This document shows, in pieces, positions 38,260 to 46,997 of a stretch of DNA of 64,000 nucleotides. Below the pieces are notes generated by a model, which was given only the letters and a program-made list of their open reading frames with translations, was not told the DNA's origin and ran no database searches. The position numbers were made by a program, and so were the translations under genes. How positions within the stretch are numbered: position 1 is the first letter of the stretch; each line of letters starts with the position of its first letter. The stretch is taken from positions 29,657 through 93,656 of the forward strand of contig JAQWLH010000043.1 of assembly GCA_029247405.1 (NCBI GenBank), written 5' to 3'. The stretch is from Mariniblastus sp. Its GTDB lineage: Bacteria; Planctomycetota; Planctomycetia; Pirellulales; Pirellulaceae.

Positions 38260-39726
38260 TTAACCGTGATTAAGTGCTTTAACTAACCGTCCGATTGCCT
38301 CAAAACCACTTTCGATACATGCGGGGATGCCGACGCCGTGATAGCTGTTGCCAGCCAACTCCAAGCCAGCATAACTGGAAACGAGGGCTTCTATTTTCGA
38401 AACTCGTTGCAAATGTCCGAGGTGATACTGAGGCATACAGTTTCGCCAGCGATAAACACGGGACAATTCAGGCTCGCCCGAGAATCCCACTGTTCTCTCC
38501 AATTCCTCGGTCGCAAGTTTGATCAACTCACAATCATCCAACTCGACTAGTTCTGGCTGAAGTGCGCCCCCAATGAATGAGCGAATCAAGACTTTGCCCT
38601 CACCCGTGCGACCCTCAAATTTATTACTCGCAAAACTGGTCGCGATCACATTTCGGTTGAGCACTGACGGCACGATGATTCCATATCCATCAAATTGCCT
38701 GGAAAATTGACGTTGGTCCAACCCCAAAACGACGATCGCGGAGCTTGCAGCTTTTATGGTTGATAACAATCCCGAAAGTTCACCATCCAATTCACTCAGA
38801 ACTTTTGCAGAAACGCGAGCGGGGGTGGCCAGCACCAACCCGTCCGCTTGAATAGTTTCCGGGTCGTTCGCATGCCCTGTTCGAAATTGAATCGACCATT
38901 TGGAATCTTTTTTGACAACCGCTTCAACTTTGCAGGATGTCCTCAATGTCGTTCGCTTTAATGCATCGACAATCCAACCGACCAATTGGCTCATCCCTTT
39001 TTCTGGGGCTCGAAACAGCCCATACCGAGCACCACTGGTTTCGTTATCCGCATTTTCGGAAGCGACAACGAGGGGCTTTTTATTTTTGGCGTTCGCAAAT
39101 TCAGCCGCCCGGATCAAGCTTCCATGTTCACGTTCCATTTCAACAAACCGCGCCATCGTCGCATGCATACTTAACTTTTTTGGATCGGCGGTATAAATCC
39201 CGCTCACCAAAGGCTGGATCAACTGCTCAAACACCGATTGGCCAAATCGACGAACGGCAAACGACTCCAAGGATTCGTCTTCGTCTGAAGAACGAGCCAC
39301 GACGTCGCGCTCTTGGGCGAACCGTCGTTTGGCCGCTTCATCAAGTAATGGCGATTTCAAGACGGCTTCCAGTTTGTTGGGAAGCATCAAAGAAAGCCCG
39401 CGGGGCACCGGATGAATCAAATCCTTCGTTGCGACGTAGGCACGATCAATCGTCGGTTTGGTTCTAAGCAGTTGGTCAGTTTTGCCGAGTTGCTCAATGA
39501 GTTGCATCGCCGAGGGCGGATCACTCACGAACATGTCAGCACTTTGCTCTATCAAATACTCTCCGCCATTGCATTGAATCTTTTCGGTTTGCAACACACC
39601 GCCGACTCGATCATTGGCTTCAAGCAAAATGACCGAAGCATCCGGCAGCGACGATTGAGCTTGAAAAGCAGCAGCCAAGCCACTGACACCGCCTCCAATA
39701 ATTACAATGGTTTTTGAGTGACTCAT
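38260..39726 (-). CDS. hemG: Protoporphyrinogen oxidase (HemY/PgoX type)
   Basis: 488-aa FAD enzyme with the dinucleotide-binding motif VIIGGGVSGLAAAF at the N-terminus and the amine-oxidase second motif LLEANDRVGGVLQT. The segment LIQPLVSGIYTADPKKLSMHATM and C-terminal LAGNSYHGVGIPACIESG are characteristic of oxygen-dependent protoporphyrinogen oxidase, which makes protoporphyrin IX in heme synthesis. It is the HemY/PgoX type, not E. coli flavodoxin-like HemG or HemJ; naming varies between databases. Heme demand is high here given the many c-type cytochromes. It starts 36 bp after the stop of the D-amino-acid dehydrogenase gene on the same strand and may share its transcript. Confidence 0.9.
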   Translation of the reverse strand: MSHSKTIVIIGGGVSGLAAAFQAQSSLPDASVILLEANDRVGGVLQTEKIQCNGGEYLIEQSADMFVSDPPSAMQLIEQLGKTDQLLRTKPTIDRAYVATKDLIHPVPRGLSLMLPNKLEAVLKSPLLDEAAKRRFAQERDVVARSSDEDESLESFAVRRFGQSVFEQLIQPLVSGIYTADPKKLSMHATMARFVEMEREHGSLIRAAEFANAKNKKPLVVASENADNETSGARYGLFRAPEKGMSQLVGWIVDALKRTTLRTSCKVEAVVKKDSKWSIQFRTGHANDPETIQADGLVLATPARVSAKVLSELDGELSGLLSTIKAASSAIVVLGLDQRQFSRQFDGYGIIVPSVLNRNVIATSFASNKFEGRTGEGKVLIRSFIGGALQPELVELDDCELIKLATEELERTVGFSGEPELSRVYRWRNCMPQYHLGHLQRVSKIEALVSSYAGLELAGNSYHGVGIPACIESGFEAIGRLVKALNHG

Positions 39727-39762
39727 TGGTTCCTATTCGACCAATCGTTTGGATTCTAGACT

Positions 39763-41028
39763 TTAAACAAATCGCGACGCTGAAAAATGCGAAGGGTCGA
39801 TGTGTGGTTCTTCGCCAAGCATCAGTTCTTTGATGAGTCGACCGGTCCCCGTCGCCATACTTAACCCAAGCATGTTATGCCCGGCAGCAATCCATGTATT
39901 CTTCATGGCAGGACTTTGGTCAATGATGGGTTTCCCGTCCCAAGTCATCGGCCGCCAACCATACCACTCTTCTTCGACTGGATCGCAGTGCGGCTCGTAA
40001 AGGTACTTTTCCGCAGCCGACTTCAGGATAGATAATCTGCGAGGATGAATTGATTTGTCGTAGCCCACGAATTCCATCGTCGAGCCAATTCTGTATTTTG
40101 ATTTCATCGGTGTAATTGCAACATGACTATCCTCAAAAATAATCGGTATCTTAGGCATGCGGGCTGGTGTGGGCATCGTGATTGAGTAGCCCTTGCCCGG
40201 CTCAATCGGGACATTCACACCAAGGTGCTGATTCAAGAAGGGCGTCATTGCACCGGTCGCCACGACAAAATGATCGGCCTCAATTGACTGGCCATTTCCG
40301 AGCACGGATTTTGCCATTCCTTTCTCACGAACAAACTGGAGGACAGGAAAATCCTCGACGATGCTGACACCCCGTTCTTCCAGTTTATTCCGCATTTGAG
40401 ACATCAACTTGTCTGGACGCATATGGCAGTCGCCCTCGTAATGCCAAGCTCCACCAAAACCGGGTTTGATTGCAGGCTCCAGCTCAATGAGTTGCTTTCC
40501 ATCATAAGGCGTCGCGGAAACACCAAAGTTTTCTCGGATGATTGATTCGGTTTTACCAAATAAAGAAAATGATTTCTCATCGTCATAAACAAAAAGCAGT
40601 CCAACTTCTTGCCATTCACACTCGATATTTTCTGACGCAATCAGTTCCTGATAAAGCTGTTTTGAAGATTGCAAGATCGCATGTCGACCATGCCCAGCGG
40701 CCATCATGTCGTGATGGTTACACTTGCGAGAAAAATTCCAAAACCAACTAAAAAAGCTCGACTCCATTCTCAACCGAACCGCGAAAGGAGAATTCGGTTT
40801 CATCATCGCCTTGAGTGTTTTAGAAATGGCTCCAGGCTGGCACAAAGGAAAAACATGACTCGGAGAAATGTAGCCGCAATTGCCATGCGAACAAGCTGCA
40901 CCAAACTTTTCGCGATCGACGATGGTTACTGAAAATCCAGCATTGACCAGGTTCCAGGCGCACATGGTGCCGATCACACCACCACCAATCACAACGACCC
41001 GATCCCCCGACTTCACTGATGAACTCAT
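39763..41028 (-). CDS. FAD-dependent D-amino-acid dehydrogenase, probable cis-4-hydroxy-D-proline dehydrogenase
   Basis: The start is ATG 41028 (MSSSVKSGDRVVVIGGGVIG), which overlaps the stop of the upstream epimerase gene as ATGA; the track start 46 codons upstream is unlikely. 421 aa of the DadA/DAO family: FAD motif VIGGGVIGTMCAWNLVNAGFSVTIVD, substrate-region GKGYSITM, and C-terminal AAGHNMLGLSMATGTGRL. Family members oxidise D-amino acids to imino acids. Overlap with hydroxyproline 2-epimerase and proximity of the other two pathway enzymes point to cis-4-hydroxy-D-proline as substrate, giving pyrroline-4-hydroxy-2-carboxylate. No membrane segment; electrons may go to the quinone pool or oxygen. 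Confidence 0.85.
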   Translation of the reverse strand: MSSSVKSGDRVVVIGGGVIGTMCAWNLVNAGFSVTIVDREKFGAACSHGNCGYISPSHVFPLCQPGAISKTLKAMMKPNSPFAVRLRMESSFFSWFWNFSRKCNHHDMMAAGHGRHAILQSSKQLYQELIASENIECEWQEVGLLFVYDDEKSFSLFGKTESIIRENFGVSATPYDGKQLIELEPAIKPGFGGAWHYEGDCHMRPDKLMSQMRNKLEERGVSIVEDFPVLQFVREKGMAKSVLGNGQSIEADHFVVATGAMTPFLNQHLGVNVPIEPGKGYSITMPTPARMPKIPIIFEDSHVAITPMKSKYRIGSTMEFVGYDKSIHPRRLSILKSAAEKYLYEPHCDPVEEEWYGWRPMTWDGKPIIDQSPAMKNTWIAAGHNMLGLSMATGTGRLIKELMLGEEPHIDPSHFSASRFV

Positions 41029-41975
41029 TTCCTTATCCCCATGCAAAACTGATCGGCCGGGTCCATCATCAGTTTCGACTCCCCACATATGAAAGCTTCG
41101 CCAATAATCGTCGGGCAAATTTGCGGAATTCCATCGGTAGTTTTTCCCATGGGCTGGTAAGAGCATTCAAATACGCTTCCCACTATGCTCTCCTGCCGCC
41201 AAATTTCCCCCGGGTCAAGTTTGCCATCAGCGGCCAAACAAGCCAACTTCGCACTAGTTCCAGTTCCGCAAGGCGATCGGTCGTAAGCCCCGCCGGGACA
41301 CAACACAAAATTGCGGCTTTGGTTGTTCGGATCTACGGGCGAATCAAAAAGTTCAATATGATCGATCACAGCCCCTTGTCCTGTAATGTTTTGGTCTTCA
41401 AGCGCACATCGAATTTGCTTGGTGAAATGTGTTAGTTGCTCAACACGTGATACCCTTAATTGCTCGGAGGAATTTTTGACCAGAAAAAACCAGTTCCCCC
41501 CCCAAGCCACATCGCCGATCACCGCACCGTAACCCGGCACATCAACCTCGACGTTAGCGTGCAAACAAAAACTGGCAACATTTTGGACAACAACTCGGCT
41601 GCCCAAAAGTTCAGCACCAACTACCCCAACAGGGGTCTCGATCACGTGAGGCCCGTCTTTGATTCGGCCAAGATGCTTGAGTGTTACCATCAATCCGATG
41701 GTCCCGTGACCGCACATCCCGAGATAACCGGTATTGTTAAAAAAAATAATTCCAGTTGTATACTCAGGTTTTGTCGGCTCCACAAGCAAGCCCCCCACGA
41801 CGACTTCGGATCCGCGTGGCTCGTTGACGACGGCACTTCGGATTTCGTCAAATCCCGCTCGAAAACGTTCAACTCGGTCTGATAACGAACCCAGCCCTAA
41901 ATCGGGGCCACCCTCAACGATGATCCGCGTTGGTTCACCGCCCGTATGAGAGTCAATAACGTCAATGGTTTTCAT
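41025..41975 (-). CDS. 4-hydroxyproline 2-epimerase (proline racemase family)
   Basis: 316 aa, PLP-independent proline-racemase fold. Both catalytic cysteines are present: C88 in LGMCGHGT and C236 in SPCGTGTSAK; two Cys separate 4-hydroxyproline epimerases and proline racemases from the Thr-type hydroxyproline dehydratases. N-terminal VIDSHTGGEPTRIIVEGGP is a family signature. It converts trans-4-hydroxy-L-proline to cis-4-hydroxy-D-proline, the first step of the pathway completed by neighbouring genes. Its stop codon overlaps the dehydrogenase start (ATGA), so the two are probably translationally coupled. The divergent semialdehyde dehydrogenase gene starts 153 bp away. Confidence 0.92.
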   Translation of the reverse strand: MKTIDVIDSHTGGEPTRIIVEGGPDLGLGSLSDRVERFRAGFDEIRSAVVNEPRGSEVVVGGLLVEPTKPEYTTGIIFFNNTGYLGMCGHGTIGLMVTLKHLGRIKDGPHVIETPVGVVGAELLGSRVVVQNVASFCLHANVEVDVPGYGAVIGDVAWGGNWFFLVKNSSEQLRVSRVEQLTHFTKQIRCALEDQNITGQGAVIDHIELFDSPVDPNNQSRNFVLCPGGAYDRSPCGTGTSAKLACLAADGKLDPGEIWRQESIVGSVFECSYQPMGKTTDGIPQICPTIIGEAFICGESKLMMDPADQFCMGIRK

Positions 41976-42128
41976 ATATGGATGACTTGAAAACGGTAAA
42001 TGGTTACGTTGGCTGCGATAGGATGATAGACAATTTAAGATGAACTGCGTACATTTGGAACGAATTCAGCAATGAATTACGCCCTCCATTTATACCAAAC
42101 AAATACATCGTTAAGAGAATAACCCAAG
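41976..42128. promoter_or_regulatory. Divergent regulatory region of the hydroxyproline genes
   Basis: Only 153 bp separate the divergent epimerase and semialdehyde dehydrogenase genes, so both promoters and any common operator lie here. An inverted repeat AATTCA-GCAA-TGAATT (42063-42068 and 42073-42078) sits near the middle and is a candidate operator. A/T-rich hexamers are present on both strands but none is a clear -35/-10 pair. Confidence 0.4.
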
Positions 42129-43718
42129 ATGGCAACTCACCAAGTCCTAATTAATGGTCAATGGCGCGATTCTGATTCAACGGGCACTTTCCAGGCAAAT
42201 GACCCGCGCGCAGCGACTGCAATCCCTGAGGATTATCCAATCAGCAGCTGGGCTGAATGCGAAGCAGCCTTGGACTCGGCAGTGGTTGCTTTTGAAAAGC
42301 TACGGCAGATGCCACGGGAGAACATCGCTGATTTCCTCGAGAAATATGCCGACCGAATTGACGCTCGTTCAGAAGAAATAAGAACGCTGGCTCACCAAGA
42401 GACCGCGCTTCCACTTGACACTCGACTTGTCGGTGAACTCGGTCGCACCAGCGGTCAGCTTCGACAAGCGGCGGCCGCCACCCGCTCAGCAAGCTGGTGT
42501 ATGCCGGTCATTGACTCTGCAACTAACATTCGCTCTTGCTACGCAGCTATCGGCCCGGTCGCTGTGTTCGGCCCCAATAATTTCCCTTTGGCATTTGGCA
42601 GTATTTCAGGTGGTGATTTTGCTGCAGCTATTGCCGCTGGAAACCCCGTAATTGGAAAAGCCAACTCGATGCATCCAGGGACAACCCGTCTGCTGGCCGA
42701 AGAAGCTCAAATCGCAGCGGACGAAACAAAAATGCCAGCCGGCACCGTCCAGATGATCTATCGCATTGCCCACGCCGATGGTGAAAAACTGGCGCGAGAC
42801 CCAAGGCTCGCTGCAATCGGATACACCGGAAGCCGACATGCAGGCTTGGTTTTGAAACAGGCGGCTGACTCAGTTGGAAAACCAATTTATTTGGAGCTTT
42901 CTTCGGTGAATCCAATTGTCGTTCTACCCGGTGCGCTGGATGAACGTTGCGAAGAAATTGCTGATGAGTTGACCGGGAGCTGCTTGATGGGGTCGGGACA
43001 ATTCTGCACCAACCCAGGCATGATCGTTGTTCAAGCCGGTGAAAAGGCTGACCAATTCATTGCCTCGATTGCTTCCCGATTCAGCGGAGCCCCTGTTGGC
43101 ACATTGTTTTCCCAATCCGGGCAAACAGGTTTAGAAAATGCAGTCGACCAACTCAAATCAGCAGGCGCTGAACAAGTCTGCGGTGGAACACCGGGTGGTG
43201 GTGAGGGCTACAGTTATGCCAATACGGTTTTAAAAGTCAGCGGCGACGCTTTCGTTACCAACCCGGAGCAACTTCAAACTGAGGCTTTCGGAGCATCAAC
43301 CCTTGTCGTTGTTGCCGATTCAATTGGACAAATCAACGAGGTCTTGGGCCAACTTGAGGGCAATCTGACCGGCTGCATCTATTCTGCTCAAGACGGCAGT
43401 GACGACCCCCATTACGACGAGATTGTTCCAAATCTGCGTCAACGAGTGGGAAGACTGCTGAACGATAAAATGCCAACGGGTGTCGCTGTATCGCCAGCCA
43501 TGAATCATGGTGGGCCGTTCCCGGCCACGGGACATCCCGGCTTTACTGCCGTTGGCGCCCCTGGTTCTTTGCTGCGGTTTTCAATGCTTCAGTGCTTTGA
43601 TGATATTCGCCCACACCGCCTTCCAGATTTGCTTAAAAACAAAAACCCCGGTAACGTCTGGCGAAATATCGACGGCCAGTGGACTCAGGCAGATGTCGAG
43701 GCCCCTGTTAAGGACTAA
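42129..43718 (+). CDS. Aldehyde dehydrogenase, probable 2,5-dioxovalerate (alpha-ketoglutarate semialdehyde) dehydrogenase
   Basis: 529 aa; closest in layout to the NADP-type ketoglutarate semialdehyde dehydrogenases that act in hydroxyproline, arabinose and glucarate breakdown. Seen: cofactor region VAVFGPNNFPLAFG with K177 in GKANSMHPG, GYTGSRHAG, general-base E256 in YLELSSVNP and catalytic C293 in SGQFCTNPG. The SVNP and FCTNPG motifs and C-terminal MNHGGPFPATGHPGFTAVG are typical of this subgroup. It oxidises 2-oxoglutarate semialdehyde to 2-oxoglutarate, the last step after the DapA-family deaminase at 44810. Divergent from the epimerase gene. A perfect 9-bp inverted repeat follows the stop. 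Confidence 0.9.
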   Translation: MATHQVLINGQWRDSDSTGTFQANDPRAATAIPEDYPISSWAECEAALDSAVVAFEKLRQMPRENIADFLEKYADRIDARSEEIRTLAHQETALPLDTRLVGELGRTSGQLRQAAAATRSASWCMPVIDSATNIRSCYAAIGPVAVFGPNNFPLAFGSISGGDFAAAIAAGNPVIGKANSMHPGTTRLLAEEAQIAADETKMPAGTVQMIYRIAHADGEKLARDPRLAAIGYTGSRHAGLVLKQAADSVGKPIYLELSSVNPIVVLPGALDERCEEIADELTGSCLMGSGQFCTNPGMIVVQAGEKADQFIASIASRFSGAPVGTLFSQSGQTGLENAVDQLKSAGAEQVCGGTPGGGEGYSYANTVLKVSGDAFVTNPEQLQTEAFGASTLVVVADSIGQINEVLGQLEGNLTGCIYSAQDGSDDPHYDEIVPNLRQRVGRLLNDKMPTGVAVSPAMNHGGPFPATGHPGFTAVGAPGSLLRFSMLQCFDDIRPHRLPDLLKNKNPGNVWRNIDGQWTQADVEAPVKD

Positions 43719-44042
43719 CGCATCGTCCAATGAAATAGCAGGAGTTTGCGGTTCCCTCATGGCCCACCCGTTACTCCTGCTGCGTTGATAATCGGACAGG
43801 TTGTTGTATTTCCACGAGTGTCACTTCGCGAGGAGAGTTCCGGTTTCGATTCCGGCCTACATTAACCATGCTAGATATGGCTTCTCGGCGTGATTCAAGA
43901 CAATCTCAGATTGGAGAGGTCCGTTGCGTCATGCGCTGCAAGTCTCTTTGGGCGATCAAAGGATGGCATTTTATCTCGACTGCCGGCCGAACAAATCAGG
44001 TAGACTGACGTGTCAACACATGCCTCTTGCAGGAACTCAAAC
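43719..44042. other. Intergenic between aldehyde dehydrogenase and coiled-coil protein
   Basis: Apart from the inverted repeat above, it contains CCGG-TTTCGATT-CCGG (about 43850), which resembles a tRNA T-arm but has no matching acceptor or anticodon arm and is not called a tRNA. Confidence 0.35.
43737..43781 (+). terminator. Inverted repeat after the semialdehyde dehydrogenase gene
   Basis: agcaggagt (43737-43745) and actcctgct (43773-43781) are exact reverse complements around a 27-nt loop, 18 bp after the stop codon. No T-run follows, so it may be an mRNA 3'-end stabiliser or a weak terminator. Confidence 0.45.
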
Positions 44043-44690
44043 ATGCCGATCCAAGCAGCCGCCTATCGATTCTTTGTTGCAAGCACCTTAACGCTTTCAA
44101 TTTTTTCGACACCTGCCATTTCTCAGGAGAGTCAGGCAAAACCTTTCGCCAACATGTCTCTTCCCGCTTTATTCAACAAGAAGATCCAAGCCGAATTGGA
44201 GCTTGCTGAAAACCAAAAAGGCCAATTAGAAGGATTATTGGAGGGGCTTCAAAAACAAAGAAATCAATTAGCAAACGAGCTTAAAGCATTCCAGCAATCA
44301 GGCGTTGATCAAGCCAAAATTGAGGCTAGACGAATCGAGTGGGTCAATGAGCTTGAAACTGAAAAACAAATTGTGTTGATGAAAGCCATGGACGTCTTGC
44401 TTCCGCATCAGAATAAACGTTTGGAGCAGGCGACGGTTCAATACATGATGCGGGAAACCGCCAAAAAGAAAAACTTGCCCACCGGCATCCTTGCCCCCGA
44501 AATTCGCAAATATCTGGATATCGACGATTCGCAAGCCGCCAAGATCAAAGAACGAAGTTTTCAAATCAAAGCGGAGCTAATGAAAAAAATCAAAAAACTG
44601 AGCGAGCAAGCACAGGCCCAGTTATTAAATGAACTTTCGAAAGACCAAAAATCAAAACTTGATGAATTGATCGGCGAACGAATCGACTAG
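44043..44690 (+). CDS. Exported helical (coiled-coil) protein of unknown function
   Basis: ATG 44043 (MPIQAAAYRFFVASTLTLSIFSTPAISQ) begins a signal peptide; the track start at 44010 is less likely. The 215-aa product is almost entirely charged helix: ELELAENQKGQLEGLLEGLQKQRNQL, KAKIKERSFQIKAELMKKIKK, QLLNELSKDQKSKLDELIGERI. The pattern of LxxxQ repeats with paired helices resembles Spy/CpxP-type or LTXXQ periplasmic proteins, frequent in planctomycetes, which act as chaperones or stress sensors. No direct motif proves that. It lies between the two halves of the hydroxyproline cluster but on its own strand and transcript. Confidence 0.65.
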   Translation: MPIQAAAYRFFVASTLTLSIFSTPAISQESQAKPFANMSLPALFNKKIQAELELAENQKGQLEGLLEGLQKQRNQLANELKAFQQSGVDQAKIEARRIEWVNELETEKQIVLMKAMDVLLPHQNKRLEQATVQYMMRETAKKKNLPTGILAPEIRKYLDIDDSQAAKIKERSFQIKAELMKKIKKLSEQAQAQLLNELSKDQKSKLDELIGERID

Positions 44691-44731
44691 CACTCAGCGG
44701 TCCGCGCAAAATACACGCCTCTTGAAACCAG

Positions 44732-44759
44732 CTCTCAAGTACTCTTGGTCAATTGAGAG
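44732..44759. terminator. Hairpin between convergent genes
   Basis: ctctcaa (44732-44738) pairs exactly with ttgagag (44753-44759) around a 14-nt loop, in the 119-bp gap between the helical-protein gene (plus) and the DapA-family gene (minus). No T-run; possible shared weak terminator. Confidence 0.35.
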
Positions 44760-44809
44760 AGAAATCGTCATCCGCCCCGTTGAGGGCCAATGTGCCAAGG
44801 CAATTCACA

Positions 44810-45757
44810 TTAAACGCCATATGCTTTCCCAGGCCAGCTTGCCCACCATTTCTTGAACAAGTCGTATTGCGACTCAACAAAATGTTTTTGACTCGCACTC
44901 AAGCCGTCTGTTTCGTTGAAATGCAATTGGTACTCGGGTTCGCCGTTTAGCACCAAAAGATATTTATAAAACAGCACGAGATCCGGTCCCTCGTCATAAG
45001 TTGACAAAACAAAAAGCGCGTCATTAAGTTCTTTTGCCAGTCGCCGCGCTTCGAAATCTCCTGATGCGGCGAGCTCACAAAGATTCACGAACTGCAACAC
45101 AACTTTGGGAATTGCATTTCCGATTCCTGTGATTGCACCCCCGGCACCGCAGTTGACATAGCCATGAAAGACCTGAGTATCAACGCCAACCATCAGTGTC
45201 AAAGATTCATCAGCACCGGTAATGTGCTCAGCGGCATAACTTAGAGACGGCCCGCCACCAAATTCTTTGAAGCCGACAAGATTTGGAAATTCATTGCGGA
45301 GATCAAAAAACAACTCGGCTTTTGTTTCGTAACCGTAGTATGGGCTGTTGTAAATTACCGCTGGTACATTTGGCGCTGCGGCCAAAATAGCAGCAAAGTG
45401 ATTTCGTTGGGCCGAGGCTGAGGTACCACGTGAAAGCACTCGTGGAATGACCATTAGGCCCTTGGCTCCAACCGCAGCCGCGTGTGCTGTGTGATCAACC
45501 GCCGAGCTTGTATTCACGGCGCCGGTTCCAACCACCACAGGTACACCAGCCTCGCAAAGTGCTGCCACACCTTCTTTTCGTTGATCATCGGTTAGCAATG
45601 GCCAATCGCCCATCGAACCACAGTAAACGACGCCATTCATTCCGGCTTCCATCATTTCTTTCCCCTTTTTGACTAAACCTCCAAAATGGGGAGTCCGGTC
45701 GGAATTACAGGGGGTCATCAACGCGGGAATACAACCGCTAAAGATACTTGTGTCCAT
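44810..45757 (-). CDS. DapA-family lyase, probable pyrroline-4-hydroxy-2-carboxylate deaminase
   Basis: 315-aa class I aldolase-type protein of the DHDPS/NAL family. The Schiff-base Lys is K164 in VGFKEFGG and the Tyr is Y136 in VIYNSPYYG; N-terminal GCIPALMTPCN and GVVYCGSMGDWPLLTDDQR fit the family, while the GSMGDWPLL segment differs from true DapA (GTTGE). With epimerase, D-amino-acid dehydrogenase and ketoglutarate semialdehyde dehydrogenase nearby, the best reading is deamination of 1-pyrroline-4-hydroxy-2-carboxylate to 2-oxoglutarate semialdehyde plus ammonia. Alternatives such as N-acetylneuraminate lyase or ketodeoxy-sugar lyase have less contextual support. Own transcript, minus strand. 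Confidence 0.82.
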   Translation of the reverse strand: MDTSIFSGCIPALMTPCNSDRTPHFGGLVKKGKEMMEAGMNGVVYCGSMGDWPLLTDDQRKEGVAALCEAGVPVVVGTGAVNTSSAVDHTAHAAAVGAKGLMVIPRVLSRGTSASAQRNHFAAILAAAPNVPAVIYNSPYYGYETKAELFFDLRNEFPNLVGFKEFGGGPSLSYAAEHITGADESLTLMVGVDTQVFHGYVNCGAGGAITGIGNAIPKVVLQFVNLCELAASGDFEARRLAKELNDALFVLSTYDEGPDLVLFYKYLLVLNGEPEYQLHFNETDGLSASQKHFVESQYDLFKKWWASWPGKAYGV

Positions 45758-46997
45758 TTTCTATCGCCATGAGTGGTTTACAGGGAAGGCGACATTGTAG
45801 TCGAGCAAGCGATTGGCTCAAGCGTCGACGCTCTCAAGATTTCCCGGTTTCTCGATCAGGACCCCTCCATTCAACCAACCATTCCACCGAGATAACTCTC
45901 GCACAGTGAATGTACGCGACCCGCACAAAAGAATAGATAACCTCAATTTGATACTGCTGAGTTACAAACTTCCATAAACTTCCATTCCACGTAGTCGGAC
46001 TCTGGTCCCAGATAGAAACCATACGCATCGCCGCCCATGCCAAGTAGCAATCCGCAGCCTAATACGATTGAAAACCCAACGGCAATCTGTCGGTATGCAT
46101 GTGACCGGCTTTGGGCCGGGGACCAGCCTTCTCGCCAGAAACCACGCGTTCACCCTCCCCACCCACCAAGTCGCCAGGAGGCAAATCCTTGCGAGGCAGA
46201 GACCAGATGACACTCAAGTTAACGACCTCCGCCACTGCGACTCTTAGGGAAAATAGCGAGGTGTTGCTTGAACGCTTCTTCGGTCAGCTCCGCTTTTTCA
46301 ACTTGCTTTCGAAGAGGGTAAATCAGTGCGGATCTCCAGATTGAGTCTTCACGTGATCGCTTGTCTTTTCCCATTTTCCACGTTGGAATCGACTAGGCGG
46401 TCAAGGTCACATCCTCTCAGGGCATAGTGAATGAGATCGACCGGTTGGTAGGAATACCAATATCGATTGCATTTGAACTTGATTTCCAAATCATGAACTT
46501 GTCGTTGTCGCTATTGGCATCGGCGGTGATCTTCGCGGTATCGCCTGGCGCTAGTGCTTCAGAGATTGCGGTGCCTCCCATGGCGGGTAGTTTACGAGAA
46601 GCACCTTAAACTGCTGAAATTCAAACACGTGATCCACGGCGCAATGCAACACCCAAACTGCCGTTCCAAGAGTCTTGCCGTACTTGCGAGGCTTCCCCCG
46701 CTTCACCTCATTCCAACCTCAGGCACTCATCGACGTTTTCAAGATTTATTAGGGTCCGTGTTACGCCAAATTCATCGCCAAAACTACTCATAAAAAACAG
46801 GGCAAAAGAGATTAGCCGGGGTGATGGCATTGAGGTGTTAACTTTCGGATCGCAGGCAAATATTGAATTTAGTTTTACTCAAACGATATTTTGGATGTTT
46901 AAAACTTGATAGTCAAAAAAAGCAAGATTGACGAGTGCCCGATGCAGCGAGTTGGTAGTGACCAATTGGCCCGCACCTCAGCAATTTGCGTTTGCGT
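45758..46997. other. 1.2-kb stretch with gene remnants, no intact gene
   Basis: Several frames look coding but are broken. Minus strand near 46219-46374 holds a 51-codon frame (MGKDKRSREDSIWRSALIYP...). Downstream of it two different minus frames look protein-like in turn (DLPPGDLVGGEGERVVSGEK, then a membrane-like IAVGFSIVLGCGLLLGMGG). The segment 46550-46791 shows an apparent frameshift (separate entry). A plus-strand frame at 46493-46609 encodes only a signal-peptide-like start (MNLSLSLLASAVIFAVSPGASAS) and then stops. None matches a family that I know. I interpret the stretch as decayed genes. Confidence 0.35.
46550..46791 (-). pseudogene. Possible frameshifted small gene
   Basis: Reading minus from ATG 46791 gives MSSFGDEFGVTRTLINLENV... 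and stops after 27 codons; a different frame continues without a break as WNEVKRGKPRKYGKTLGTAV... to a stop at 46550. Joined, they make about 80 aa. An intact plus-strand ORF covers the same span, so the reading is uncertain. No family recognised. Confidence 0.25.

Noticed and set aside
38937-39467. 176-aa plus-strand ORF
   Set aside because: Fully antisense to the protoporphyrinogen oxidase gene; composition is that of a shadow frame.
43845-43870. T-arm-like CCGG-TTTCGATT-CCGG sequence
   Set aside because: No acceptor, D or anticodon arm can be built around it; loop is 8 nt instead of 7.
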